Assembly: GCA_026184775.1 (NCBI GenBank) | Contig: JANCYW010000001.1 | Span: 620,001 to 684,000, forward strand | Reading direction: 5' to 3' | Source: Cyanidium caldarium | Lineage: Eukaryota > Rhodophyta > Bangiophyceae > Cyanidiales > Cyanidiaceae | DNA length: 64,000 nt | In this document: positions 27,180 through 36,172 of the stretch, piece by piece | Numbering within the stretch: position 1 is the stretch's first letter | How the letters are laid out: each line of letters begins with the position of its first letter | Made by a program: the position numbers and the translations under genes | Notes under the pieces: model-generated | What the model was told of the DNA's origin: nothing | The model's database searches: none | The model's input: the letters and a program-made list of their open reading frames with translations, nothing else

Positions 27180-28889
27180 ATGTTCTGGACACTCATCGTC
27201 TGCGTATTGCTCGCAATCTCCTGGAATAATGCAAGCGCTCAGAGCAGCTTCGTGCTCCCGCTGCGGCCGGTGGAGTTGCCTGCGAGTACCGTTCTGGTCC
27301 GCGGTCGCTACGCGCAACTCGCTTCCAGCACCTTTCCCAACGACACTTTCGTGCGGGAAGGCCTTCACACTTACACACACGCTGCAGCCTCTCTGCAAAT
27401 AGCGCCGCTCTATGGCTCGGTATCGCGAGTGGGCATGTATGCCACCGAGATCAGTATCGACGGCCAGTCGTTTGTGGTGTCGGTAGATACGGGCTCGTCC
27501 TCTCTAGCGGTGCCCACCACCGAGTGCCTCAACTGCCCGCCGCAAAAGCATCTGCTGCGGGTCGACCGCGCGACAACGGTGCCGTGCACCGGCAGCACCG
27601 ACCCCATCGGCGACGACCGACCGGTCGCTTTCCAATGCGATCGTGAGCACAGCGGCATGTGCGACCGCACCGGCGGCTGCACATTCGTGATCCGCTATGG
27701 CGACGGCACCCGTCTGGCGGGAAGATACCTGGCCGGCATGGTAGGCGTCGCTCAGAGCTCGGTGCCGCTGCTCTTTGGCGGCATTCAGGACGCCAGCGGA
27801 CCGGAAAAGGACGTATTCGGCGCTGGAATCGACGGTATGCTGGGTCTGGCGTACCGCGGCCTCTCCTGCAACCCGATGTGCACCACGCCGCTGTTCGACG
27901 CCCTGGTGGAACGCCGCCGAGTGCCCGCCGATATGTTCAGCCTGTGCGAGAGCGACGAAGGCGGGCGGCTGGTGCTGGGTGGCCCCGACCCCAACGTACG
28001 CGAGTCGGACATCGTCTGGACGCCCATCGTGCACGACCTCTATTACAACGTGGAATTGGATCATATCCTGGTCGACGGCCAGAACGTGGGCATCGTCAGC
28101 CGGCAGAGCGCCTTTGTGGACTCGGGCACCACGATGATCGTGCTCTCCAGTCGTGCCTACGCCACGCTACGCGACTACTTTTACCAGCACCACTGCCAGG
28201 TGCCCTATGTATGCCCGGGTGTTCCCGACCAGCATACGATCTTCGAACTGGAGTTTTGCGTCCAATACGAACCGCAGCATTTGCAGCAGCTGCCCACGCT
28301 GACGTTCACTTTCCGAGGCAACGTGCGGCTCCGTCTATCGGCCGAGCAGTACCTCCTGCGCGTCACCGATGCCGACGGCCAACCGTTCTACTGCCTGGGT
28401 ATCATGCAAGACCGCAAGCTGGGCGACACATTCGGCATCGAGGCCATTCTGGGTCTGTCCTGGCTGCGCAACTTTGTCACCACGTACGATCGCGCCCACG
28501 GCCGTATCGGATTCACGCCGGCCAGAGGATGCGAGGTGTTGCAGGACGTGGCAGAAGTACCGCCCACTGCTGGCAACGCCACCGATGCCACGGATGAGTC
28601 TGTGCCCGACGTGGACGCCGAGAGCGTTTCGGACAAGTCCGGCTTTTGGGCGCGCCTGCACTCGCTCCTCACGCCCACGGTGCTCATCGTCATCATCGGA
28701 TGCAGCGCCGTGCTGCTCATGGCCATAGGCGTGTGGATCATCATACGCTGCAGGCGATATCGCAGCGTGTCGTCCGGCACTCCCGACAGCAGAGACACAG
28801 GTGCGGAACCGGCAGCGCGGGCGTCGTTCTTGACCAAGCAGCCGCGACCCGAGGGCGACGCCCTGCTGCCGTCCCATTCACCAGTATAA
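27180..28889 (+). CDS. pepsin-family (A1) aspartic protease, type I membrane protein
   Basis: 569 residues from the ATG at 27180. The N-terminus MFWTLIVCVLLAISWNNASA is a signal peptide with a likely cut after ASA. The two catalytic motifs are intact: VDTGSS at about 102-107 and VDSGTT at about 313-318. Between them are RYGDGTRLAGRYLAG (flap region, about 170) and GIDGMLGLAYRG. Eight or more extra cysteines (for example CLNCPP, CDREHSGMC, CNPMC) suggest a nepenthesin- or BACE-like disulfide pattern. After the lobe, GIEAILGLSWLRNFVTTYDRAHGRIGF is the standard end. A single span TVLIVIIGCSAVLLMAIGVWIII (about 503-525) and a ~45-residue cytosolic tail follow. It probably acts in the secretory pathway, vacuole or cell surface. 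Confidence 0.9.
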   Translation: MFWTLIVCVLLAISWNNASAQSSFVLPLRPVELPASTVLVRGRYAQLASSTFPNDTFVREGLHTYTHAAASLQIAPLYGSVSRVGMYATEISIDGQSFVVSVDTGSSSLAVPTTECLNCPPQKHLLRVDRATTVPCTGSTDPIGDDRPVAFQCDREHSGMCDRTGGCTFVIRYGDGTRLAGRYLAGMVGVAQSSVPLLFGGIQDASGPEKDVFGAGIDGMLGLAYRGLSCNPMCTTPLFDALVERRRVPADMFSLCESDEGGRLVLGGPDPNVRESDIVWTPIVHDLYYNVELDHILVDGQNVGIVSRQSAFVDSGTTMIVLSSRAYATLRDYFYQHHCQVPYVCPGVPDQHTIFELEFCVQYEPQHLQQLPTLTFTFRGNVRLRLSAEQYLLRVTDADGQPFYCLGIMQDRKLGDTFGIEAILGLSWLRNFVTTYDRAHGRIGFTPARGCEVLQDVAEVPPTAGNATDATDESVPDVDAESVSDKSGFWARLHSLLTPTVLIVIIGCSAVLLMAIGVWIIIRCRRYRSVSSGTPDSRDTGAEPAARASFLTKQPRPEGDALLPSHSPV

Positions 28890-28908
28890 GATTCACTCTG
28901 GTCCAGAG

Positions 28909-29628
28909 TTATTGAGCAGTTCGCGTCGCGAGACCACTGCCGCGCCATCCGAGCTGCTGCAGAATGCGCTGCTCCAACATCGCAAACGCCTCGTGCGCCT
29001 CCTCGCCGTGCTCGTGATCGTGACCCAACAAGTGCACGATGCCGTGCACCAGCAAAACGCGTACCTCGTCGCGCAGCACCTCCGATGCATCCCCTGCTCC
29101 GGCTTGCCGTGCAGCCGTCTCCAGCGATATCACCACATCGCCCAACAGGCCGTGCGTGCTCTGTGGAAAGCTCAACACATCGGTGGGGACATCCACGCCG
29201 CGATACTGCGCATTCAGTCGTCGAATAGCACGGTCGTCGCAAAGATACACCGACAGCTGCACCGGGCCATCAGTGTGCGATAGAGCGTCCGCAGGTCTGT
29301 CTAGTGCCTCTAGCGCCGCCTGCAGCGCGGCTTCGGCGTCAGCCCGGTAGGTGTCGAGTTGTTCCTCACGTACGCCCAACCCTCCCACCGCCTCCTCGTC
29401 GACGCTCAGGTCCACCTGCACCTCGAGTTGTAGTCGCAGAGTATTGACGGAGGGGACGTTTCGAATGGGGTGTTTGGAGGTGGTCCTGTGAAGGGGAACT
29501 GGTGGTGCTCGGGCGAGTCGATGGCGCGCGGTTGGAGCCCGCAAGATCCACCTCTCTCGCCTCATCACCCGACCTCTCTCAATCGGCAACCACCGTGCGC
29601 AACTCGCGCTCACTATTAGGACAAACAT
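28909..29628 (-). CDS. YBEY: organelle YbeY endoribonuclease
   Basis: 239 residues from the ATG at 29628. YbeY is a zinc-dependent RNase that matures rRNA ends in bacteria, chloroplasts and mitochondria. The zinc site HGIVHLLGHDHEHGEEAHEAF (read as HxxxHLLGHDH, about 200-212) is complete, and the upstream LNAQYRGVDVPTDVLSFP (about 140-157) and GDVVISLETA strands match. The N-terminus MFVLIVSASCARW has Phe at position 2 and few acids, the form seen in red-algal plastid transit peptides, so plastid import is my inference. An in-frame ATG at 29703 would add 25 residues. Its C-terminal tail is short. Convergent with the aspartic protease (19 bp apart). Confidence 0.88.
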   Translation of the reverse strand: MFVLIVSASCARWLPIERGRVMRRERWILRAPTARHRLARAPPVPLHRTTSKHPIRNVPSVNTLRLQLEVQVDLSVDEEAVGGLGVREEQLDTYRADAEAALQAALEALDRPADALSHTDGPVQLSVYLCDDRAIRRLNAQYRGVDVPTDVLSFPQSTHGLLGDVVISLETAARQAGAGDASEVLRDEVRVLLVHGIVHLLGHDHEHGEEAHEAFAMLEQRILQQLGWRGSGLATRTAQ

Positions 29629-29778
29629 AATTGGCCGCGATCGACGCACCGAACCTCTCACCTCCTCGCTTCCTGCAGGCACACGCGTCGTGCCCACGCA
29701 CATTCCCACGCGACCGCGGCGCTTTCGTCGACGTTTCCGGTTCGCTGCGCAGACAAGCGACGCAGTGCGCACCACCTC

Positions 29779-30708
29779 ATGCGTTGGACCCAGTTATTGC
29801 GGGCAGGCGGCTCCCACCTTGCCAACAACTGGCGAACCATCCCCGGGAAATCCACGCCTCCTCGCCCCCTCCATCCCGTAGCCTCCTTCGCCACGTCGGG
29901 CAAGGACACGCCCAGAGCGTCGGGCAACCCCGACATCGCCCCAGCTCCGGACGCTTCTGCGCTGTTGCTCGGCTCGCGGAAATCACGTTTCCGGCGACTG
30001 TGGGTGGCCAATCGGAGAGAGCTAGAGGCGGCACGGCAGCGGCTACCGTCCGGACTGCGCATGCAGTACTTGGACCGACCGCTGACCGAGACGGAACGCC
30101 TATGCGAGGAGGCGCGGGCGTACTTTCCGCTGGAACAGCAGGCGACGAACAGTGGCACCCCGGCGCCTGCTCCGGAAGTACCGCAGACGAAGCGGGTGCG
30201 GCGGCCGCCACTCTTGTCGGCGCGACAGCGAGCGGCACTGCGACGGCAGTGTCTGTTGCGCGGCGTGCCGTGGCCGTTCGATGTGCCACACAAGGAGATC
30301 GGCGTAGCGCTGCATAGTAGCGACGGCATGCGCATCCTAACGTACGGCGACGGCAATGTAGAGACGTATTTACGGCTGCTGCGCAAGGGCCACAAGCACG
30401 AGGTGGAACGGGAGGCGCGGCGGCGACTGATCGAGGAACGCATGCGGGAAATGCCGCGCATGATCGAGGAGGTGCGCGCCGAGCGACGGGCATTACGACG
30501 CCTCAAGAGGACGTTCGGCAAGCGCACGCGTTACGCGCCTGTATTGACGCAGCGCGTCGATCTCAAACCGGCCGCGTCGCTGCCCAAAATCAGCGCCGCG
30601 GTGCCCGGCCGCCGCCGCGCCGCCGCCGCAGCGGCCTTTATGCCCCTGCAGGAGCGATACGTGCGCATCAACCAGTGGTTCCAGTCCTCATCAACCGCAG
30701 ATAAGTAA
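29779..30708 (+). CDS. basic organelle-type protein with a W-P-F-D motif (possible mitoribosomal protein)
   Basis: 309 residues, family uncertain. It starts with a basic, Trp/Arg-containing leader (MRWTQLLRAGGSHLANNWR), typical of mitochondrial import. A central block, LSARQRAALRRQCLLRGVPWPFD (about 146-168, read in two parts), resembles wording I associate with mitochondrial ribosomal or RNA-associated proteins (mL59-like), but I cannot confirm it. Then come a long Arg/Glu-rich helix (about 205-255, RRRLIEERMREMPRMIEEVRAER) and a basic C-terminus ending INQWFQSSS. Head-to-head with YbeY. The pattern of basic protein plus long helix fits a ribosome component; this is inference. Confidence 0.55.
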   Translation: MRWTQLLRAGGSHLANNWRTIPGKSTPPRPLHPVASFATSGKDTPRASGNPDIAPAPDASALLLGSRKSRFRRLWVANRRELEAARQRLPSGLRMQYLDRPLTETERLCEEARAYFPLEQQATNSGTPAPAPEVPQTKRVRRPPLLSARQRAALRRQCLLRGVPWPFDVPHKEIGVALHSSDGMRILTYGDGNVETYLRLLRKGHKHEVEREARRRLIEERMREMPRMIEEVRAERRALRRLKRTFGKRTRYAPVLTQRVDLKPAASLPKISAAVPGRRRAAAAAAFMPLQERYVRINQWFQSSSTADK

Positions 30709-30718
30709 AGACTGCGAA

Positions 30719-30988
30719 TCAACTGTTTGGCTCGGGTTCGGCGGTTGTCGCCGCTGCCCCCCGCCACGCGGCGGCAGCTTCCGCCGATAACGCGCCGGCC
30801 TCTGTCGCCACTGTAAACCTTTCTACCAGCTGCTCCAGCATTCGCAGCAGTGCTTGCGACTCTTGGCGCAACTGCAGTAACCCCTGAAGCTCCTGTCGTC
30901 GCTCTTCATAGGATTTTCGGCAGGCATCGTGTGGAGCCATCGAAGGGAGCCCCGCTTCCCGCACCACCGAACCCGAACGCACCCCCAT
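30719..30988 (-). CDS. hypothetical small coiled-coil protein
   Basis: 89 residues, not recognised. A heptad-like helix SYEERRQELQGLLQLRQESQALLRMLEQLVERF (about 26-58, read in two parts) dominates, followed by an Ala/Glu tail ending EPNS. The size and single helix resemble small subunits such as Mediator heads or prefoldin-like adaptors, with no motif to decide. ATG at 30988; a second ATG at 30940 (MAPHD) would give 73 residues. Its start is only 11 bp from the divergent RRG7-like ATG, and its stop 10 bp from the convergent stop at 30708. It could still be a chance frame. Confidence 0.4.
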   Translation of the reverse strand: MGVRSGSVVREAGLPSMAPHDACRKSYEERRQELQGLLQLRQESQALLRMLEQLVERFTVATEAGALSAEAAAAWRGAAATTAEPEPNS

Positions 30989-30999
30989 TCAAACGCGCG

Positions 31000-31716
31000 A
31001 TGCGTGTCACGCGGGCCGCCTCGTTCGATCCCGTTGCGCGCTGGTGTTGCCCTCGTCCGAGCATCGCCTCCATCGCGCACTTGATGTCTTTGCGTTCGGG
31101 AGTGCGATGGGAGCAAGAGGCACTACATAGGCTACAGCGCCTGTTCGGGTCAGCCGCGGTGTTTGTGCGCACCGGCGGCTCCTTTGATGGTGGTGTCGAC
31201 GTGTTGGGTGCCCTCGGGCCGTCATCGGGAGACGCGTCCACCGTGGCTCCGGGCGCACGATGCGTGTCCGTCGCGGTGCAGTGCAAACGGAGTCGACGGC
31301 CGCTGGGTCCATCGCTGGTGCGCGAGCTGGTGGGCACAGTGCAAGCGTTGACCAGCTGGAGGACGGAGACGGCGGCAGCATCTGCCAGTGCCTCTGCCCA
31401 ACCCGCGCTGGGCCTGTTGCTGTTGGCCGGGGAGGGCGGTTTCACCCGCGCGGCCGCCACCGCTATGCACGCCAGCGCGCACGCCATGGCCTTGCTGCAT
31501 ATCGTCGAGGAGGCCGATCGACAGGCACTACAGGATATGCAAGCAGTCGCCCCCAACGGCATCCAGGTGCACGGCTTTGCCATGAATGCCGCCGCCCGAG
31601 CACTCTGTCCGGGGCTGAACGTGATGCAGCGAAGAGCCCGCGCTCGTGGCCATCGAGATGTTCATAGTCGCCGCTCCGAACACTTGTGGCTGACACTCGA
31701 CCAGCAGATGCTCTAG
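31000..31716 (+). CDS. RRG7-like protein with Mrr/PD-(D/E)xK nuclease fold
   Basis: 238 residues from the ATG at 31000; an alternative ATG at 31084 would begin MSLRSGVRWEQEAL. The core matches the fungal RRG7 (DUF2034) family related to Mrr restriction enzymes: SGVRWEQEALHRLQRLFG (about 31-48), RTGGSFDGGVDVLGA (about 56-70, catalytic Asp in GVDV), and VSVAVQCKRSRRPLGPSLVRELVGTVQA (about 88-115, QCK giving the lysine). RRG7 is needed for respiration and mitochondrial genome upkeep in yeast; action on mitochondrial DNA is likely but not shown. An Ala/Ser-rich stretch and a LGLLLLAGEGGFTRAA strand-helix follow, as in the family. Confidence 0.75.
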   Translation: MRVTRAASFDPVARWCCPRPSIASIAHLMSLRSGVRWEQEALHRLQRLFGSAAVFVRTGGSFDGGVDVLGALGPSSGDASTVAPGARCVSVAVQCKRSRRPLGPSLVRELVGTVQALTSWRTETAAASASASAQPALGLLLLAGEGGFTRAAATAMHASAHAMALLHIVEEADRQALQDMQAVAPNGIQVHGFAMNAAARALCPGLNVMQRRARARGHRDVHSRRSEHLWLTLDQQML

Positions 31717-31813
31717 ACTGTTTCAGGAAACTTTTTCTCACTGCTCATCTCATCAGATATCATAACACCGTACGTCTTCGCGGTGCACCTCCTGACGCGC
31801 TCCATCGCCCGAG

Positions 31814-34800
31814 ATGTTGCGCTTCACTCGGCCGATCCGCGTCCGGCGGCAGCAGCGGAGACGCTTGCTCGCGACTGCGGTTCTCGCCCGAACGCTTCGC
31901 CTCGTCCCGGACACAATGCTAGGTACCGCTCCCCTTGCAATGGCTTTTGTGCCTTCGAAACTCCTCTCCTCTCATGGCTTACACCATTGTAGGGCGGTCA
32001 CTTGCTCCTATCCCCCTTCCTCACGGCGTCTGCAGGCGTCGGATGCTGCAGCACCGCGCCCGCGACCGCGGATGGATTGGCGCTCGGAGCGGGTAGGCGC
32101 ACCGGCATCACCGCCCAACGCCCCTGTTCCTGCAACCCTCGCGGATGTCACCGAGGCGAGCTTGTTGGAAGCGGCACGCCGCGATCCTCTGGATGGGCGC
32201 GGCTGGATCCGCCTGGCCAAAACCGCCTGCGGGTCGCACGAGGGCGAGTCGTGGTCGGCCATGCGCACCCGCCGGCAGGTGTCGGTGGAGACGATGCGGC
32301 GCGCGTTGCAGTACTTGCGCGAGGGCCTGAAGCACAACCCGCGCAACGAGCACTTGTGGTATGCGCTGGTGATGTGCGTGCAAGCCATATGCGGGCCGAC
32401 GGAGACGGCGGCGGTGGACAAGGTGTTTCAGCACGCATTGACGCAGGTACCGGACGCCGCTCGCCTATACATCGCCTACGCGAAACATTTAATGGGCACC
32501 CGACGAGAGCACGCCCAGGCAATCGAGCTGCTGGAGGGGGCACGTCGGCGCGGCGCGCTCAGCTCGGAGTTGGTGGCGCTGCAGGCGACCGCGCATCGAC
32601 AGCTGTTCCAGCCGGAACAGGCGCTGTTGGCGCTTTTCTCGGCCATCCTGCCGATGCCGGGTGACCATGCGATGCCGCAATCGGTGCGGGCGTACGAAAC
32701 GCTCATCTTGCAGGGCCAGTTTTCTGCTCCGAAGGAGCTGTCCCACAGCGGGTACCTCTGGCGGGCGGCGGCGGCGCTGTACGATAGCATGGACGCCGAC
32801 GACAACGACGACACTGACGGAGACAGCGCGGCCGACGGACTGTCGCCGGCGGAGGATCAGGCGGCCATTTCGTTGCGGAAGATGCGGGTGGCGGCCGCAC
32901 TGTGGCGGCGCGTGTGCATGCTGGAGCCGGTTCACTCGCAAGCGTGGGTTCGCTGGGCCGAACTGGAACAGGCGCTGGTGAACCGCGGCGGCGCTGTCGA
33001 CGGCGATGCCGATCCGACGGTTGGCATTCGCATCTTACGGCGGGGCATGGCGGCCACCGAGGGGCAATTGATGCCGATACGACTGGCGCTGGCAAACGCC
33101 GAGCTGAGGCGCGGCGCATGCGAGGCGGCGCGGGCCACCCTGCTAGAGGCGCTGGGTCACGACAATGGGGAAGCGAGCGATGGCAAGCGTACCGCCGTGC
33201 CAGAGACGCCGCTCAAGGTGGCCGACCGCCTGCACTTGGCGGATTTGTATCGCCTGCTGGGCACGATCGAGTTGCGCATGAAGCAGCGCGATGTGGCGCG
33301 GTCGCACTTTCATGAGGCGCTGGCGGTGGTGTCGACCATTCCGGGTGACACCAAAGCGATGGCGGCAGTGCGAGCGCGACGTCGTCGGGCGTTACTGCGC
33401 GTCTGGGCGTTGACCGAATGGGACACCGGCGATATCGATTTCGCGCTGAACGGTGTGCTGAACGAGGTCAACGTCAGCAGCGTGCCGTACAACGGCGAGT
33501 TGTGGCGCCTAGCGGGCGAGTTGGAGACTGAGCGCGGCAACCTCCAGAGGGCGCGCCAGTGTTTCTCGCAGGCGCTGGCGCAGCTGGGCGATGCCGACGG
33601 CAAGAACGCCGCCCAGCCGTTGGGGTCCAGCCGGCGCTCGCTGATAACGCAAGTGACGCAGGATTTGGATGCGGCGCGCCTGTGGCTGGCCTGGGGTCGC
33701 TGCGAATCCCGTCGCGCCCGCGGACAAGGCTTGCTGGACACGCCGACGGAGGTGCCGGAGGAGAACGCGCAGCTGGCGGCGGAGTATCTGGAGCGGGCGG
33801 TCGGCATCGCCGAACGGCGGTGCTCTGCGGCGGATGTCGCCGCGTGGATGCCGGCGCAGTACAGTGCGCGCTACCGCCCGCTGCGCATGCTGCGGCGTGT
33901 GGGCTCGCGAGCGTTGATCGAGCGGGCGGCCCTGTCGCTGCATCTCGGTCGTTTTGAGGAGCAGCGCGAGCAGCTGCGCAAGGCACTGCAGCTGGATCCG
34001 TACGACTCGGAGGCGTGGCGCGATCTGGCGGACGCGGAAATGCGTCGGGCGCGCTCACAGCAGCGCAAACGGGATGCGACAGGTGCGGCGGCGGCACTGG
34101 AAGCGCTGCGGTCGTTTTATCGCAGTGCTACCAGATGGACCGAGGGGGACGCGGACGAGAACCACGACGACGATGACGAGGAGGAGGAGGAGGAGCCGGA
34201 ATCCATCGACAAAGTCCAGCTGACGGTGCACGATGGCGCTGTGGCGGTGGTAGCACCGCGCTCCATTCAACCCATTCTGCTATGCCACTGGGCGCAGGTG
34301 GAGCGGTCGCATGGCGATCGGGAGCGGGCGCGCGAGCTGGCGCGTCGTGTCTGCACCCGCATCGCTCCGGACTATCTCAAGGCGTGGATGATGTGGGCGC
34401 TGTGCGAGAAGGATCGCGGCGCGTACGAGCAGGCGCGGCAAGTGTATCGGGAGGGAGCGGCGCGTGCCCGCAGCGAACGGCTGCAAGCGACGGCGCTGTT
34501 CATCGCCTGGTCCAAATTCGAGGAGGAGCGCATAGGCGATGCGGCCGCGGCCATCAAGGTGCTGGAGCAAGCGCTGGCGCACATGCCGGATTCGACCGAA
34601 CTGCAGCGAGCGCTGGCGGCAGTGCTGGAGCGACACGGGTACGTGGAGCAGGCGTACACCGTGTTGCAGACGCTGTTACAGCAACAAGAGTCGCAACAGC
34701 GTGCGGGATCGCCGCCGGGAGCGCGGGACAAGGTTGGCGATGCCGCGGCCTGGCAGCAGCTGGCCATGTTGGAGGCGCGTGTACACCACAACTACGACCG

Positions 34801-35836
34801 CGCCTGTGCGTGTTTGCAGGAGGCGATCGCCATCGATCCGCGCAACGCCTCTCTGTACACTTCGTTGGGCGTGCTGGAGCAGACGTATCGGCGGAGCACG
34901 GGCGTGGCGCGCGAGCTGTTTCAGCGCGCCCTCACCTATGACCGCACTTTTGCGCCGGCGTTGCTGGCGTGGGCGCGATTGGAGGCGCAGCAGGGCGATG
35001 TACGGCACGCCGAGCAGCTGTTGCTGCAGATTGTGCGCGCCAATGCGGAGGCGCCTGGGACGCCGGGAGTGCCCTCGCCCGCCTCGTCCAGTCTGGCGGG
35101 TCATCGAGTGCCGCTGTTGGTGGACGAGCGCCGTCGCGACGCTGCCATGGCGTTACGGGAGCTGGCTCAGTTGTATGACAGCGATGCCCGCGATTCGAGC
35201 GTGGCCAAACGCCGGCAGTACCTGTTGCAAGCGGTGGAGGCGAACCCGTGGGATGCGGAGACATACGCGGCACTGGCTACACTCGCCATGCAGAGCACGG
35301 AAGGCGACGGCGATGGGATGGAGGCGGCGCGCGAATGGTACCGCCGAGGGCTGGAGCGCTGTCCGCACTCGGGCACGCTGCTGCGCGCGTGGGTGACCGA
35401 GGAGCGGCAATGGCAGCTTGCTGGCGGCCGCTCTTGTGCGGCACTCCAGGCGGCGCTGGAGCAAGCGCGTGCAGCGTGTCCGCGGGATGTGGATGTGGCG
35501 ATCGCATGTGCCGAGTGGATGGGCGATGCCAGCTGCTTTGAGACGGCGCTATCGCAAGTGGCCGAGGGCGATGTGCGCGCCGATATCTACTTGGCGTGGG
35601 CGCAGCAGGTGGAGCGACAAGGCGGCGGCGAGAACGGCGAGGGATCGGCATGGCAGCAACAGGCGCGCAGTCTGTTGCGCAAGGCGGTGGCCGAGCAACC
35701 ACGGTCGCGCGCCGCATGGCACGCTAGCATCGCGCTGGAGCAGCGTATTGGCGATGCGGCCCGGGTGCGGGAACTGCAATGCCAAGCGGCCGCCGTACTG
35801 CATCCCGGCACCGAAGTGGGGCAGACGGAGCGTTGA
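31814..35836 (+). CDS. large HAT/TPR-repeat protein, likely organelle RNA-binding (HCF107/MBB1-like)
   Basis: 1340 residues from the first ATG. Nearly the whole protein is helical half-a-TPR/TPR repeats, about 20-25 units, e.g. LREGLKHNPRNEHLWYALVMC, ARELARRVCTRIAPDYLKAWMMWALCEKDRGAYEQARQVYREG (read in two parts) and ARELFQRALTYDRTFAPALLAWARLEAQQGD. Such arrays stabilise or process organelle transcripts (HCF107, MBB1) or act in splicing (PRP6). There is no PRP1_N domain, which argues against PRP6. In-frame ATGs at 31916 and 31940 follow; the last begins MAFVPSKLL, a red-algal plastid-transit look. Two acidic linkers (near 325-340 and 780-795) break the array. Target RNA unknown. Confidence 0.75.
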   Translation: MLRFTRPIRVRRQQRRRLLATAVLARTLRLVPDTMLGTAPLAMAFVPSKLLSSHGLHHCRAVTCSYPPSSRRLQASDAAAPRPRPRMDWRSERVGAPASPPNAPVPATLADVTEASLLEAARRDPLDGRGWIRLAKTACGSHEGESWSAMRTRRQVSVETMRRALQYLREGLKHNPRNEHLWYALVMCVQAICGPTETAAVDKVFQHALTQVPDAARLYIAYAKHLMGTRREHAQAIELLEGARRRGALSSELVALQATAHRQLFQPEQALLALFSAILPMPGDHAMPQSVRAYETLILQGQFSAPKELSHSGYLWRAAAALYDSMDADDNDDTDGDSAADGLSPAEDQAAISLRKMRVAAALWRRVCMLEPVHSQAWVRWAELEQALVNRGGAVDGDADPTVGIRILRRGMAATEGQLMPIRLALANAELRRGACEAARATLLEALGHDNGEASDGKRTAVPETPLKVADRLHLADLYRLLGTIELRMKQRDVARSHFHEALAVVSTIPGDTKAMAAVRARRRRALLRVWALTEWDTGDIDFALNGVLNEVNVSSVPYNGELWRLAGELETERGNLQRARQCFSQALAQLGDADGKNAAQPLGSSRRSLITQVTQDLDAARLWLAWGRCESRRARGQGLLDTPTEVPEENAQLAAEYLERAVGIAERRCSAADVAAWMPAQYSARYRPLRMLRRVGSRALIERAALSLHLGRFEEQREQLRKALQLDPYDSEAWRDLADAEMRRARSQQRKRDATGAAAALEALRSFYRSATRWTEGDADENHDDDDEEEEEEPESIDKVQLTVHDGAVAVVAPRSIQPILLCHWAQVERSHGDRERARELARRVCTRIAPDYLKAWMMWALCEKDRGAYEQARQVYREGAARARSERLQATALFIAWSKFEEERIGDAAAAIKVLEQALAHMPDSTELQRALAAVLERHGYVEQAYTVLQTLLQQQESQQRAGSPPGARDKVGDAAAWQQLAMLEARVHHNYDRACACLQEAIAIDPRNASLYTSLGVLEQTYRRSTGVARELFQRALTYDRTFAPALLAWARLEAQQGDVRHAEQLLLQIVRANAEAPGTPGVPSPASSSLAGHRVPLLVDERRRDAAMALRELAQLYDSDARDSSVAKRRQYLLQAVEANPWDAETYAALATLAMQSTEGDGDGMEAAREWYRRGLERCPHSGTLLRAWVTEERQWQLAGGRSCAALQAALEQARAACPRDVDVAIACAEWMGDASCFETALSQVAEGDVRADIYLAWAQQVERQGGGENGEGSAWQQQARSLLRKAVAEQPRSRAAWHASIALEQRIGDAARVRELQCQAAAVLHPGTEVGQTER

Positions 35837-36172
35837 GTGGGGAGCAAAGGGTGCTCTATCGACTGCCGCAGAGTCTGTGTGGGAGTCGATGGCTCGAATT
35901 GTGAGCGGTAAAGAGGTGACGCGTTCCATGTCGGGTCGGGGTAGTGCCAAGCATCGCGACGAGTGGGTGTGGGGTTTTGCCAGTTCGACTTGCCAACCAC
36001 CGCTCCGGCTGTTCGGTCTGTCGGACGGGTGTGAGGTCAGGCGTGCGCTTGGACAAGTGGATGGGTGTGTGAAGAAAGCTCCGGGACGGTCGGATCGAGG
36101 TTGATCGCGGCAAGCCCTCCCGTCCCCGAACGTTCGACACACACACACTCTCTCTCTCTCATTCCCGGGGGC
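35837..36172. other. spacer before NDUFA5
   Basis: 336 bp with no supported gene on either strand. It contains an alternating AC/TC simple repeat just upstream of the NDUFA5 start. I see no RNA gene. Confidence 0.5.
36137..36160. repeat. (AC)6(TC)6 simple repeat
   Basis: Twelve bases of AC repeat pass directly into twelve of TC repeat, 12 bp before the NDUFA5 ATG. The pyrimidine-rich end may form part of the leader. Confidence 0.9.

Noticed and set aside
31814-35836. Calling the HAT/TPR protein splicing factor PRP6
   Set aside because: There is no PRP1_N domain, and the N-terminus looks like an organelle leader; the repeats alone are not specific.
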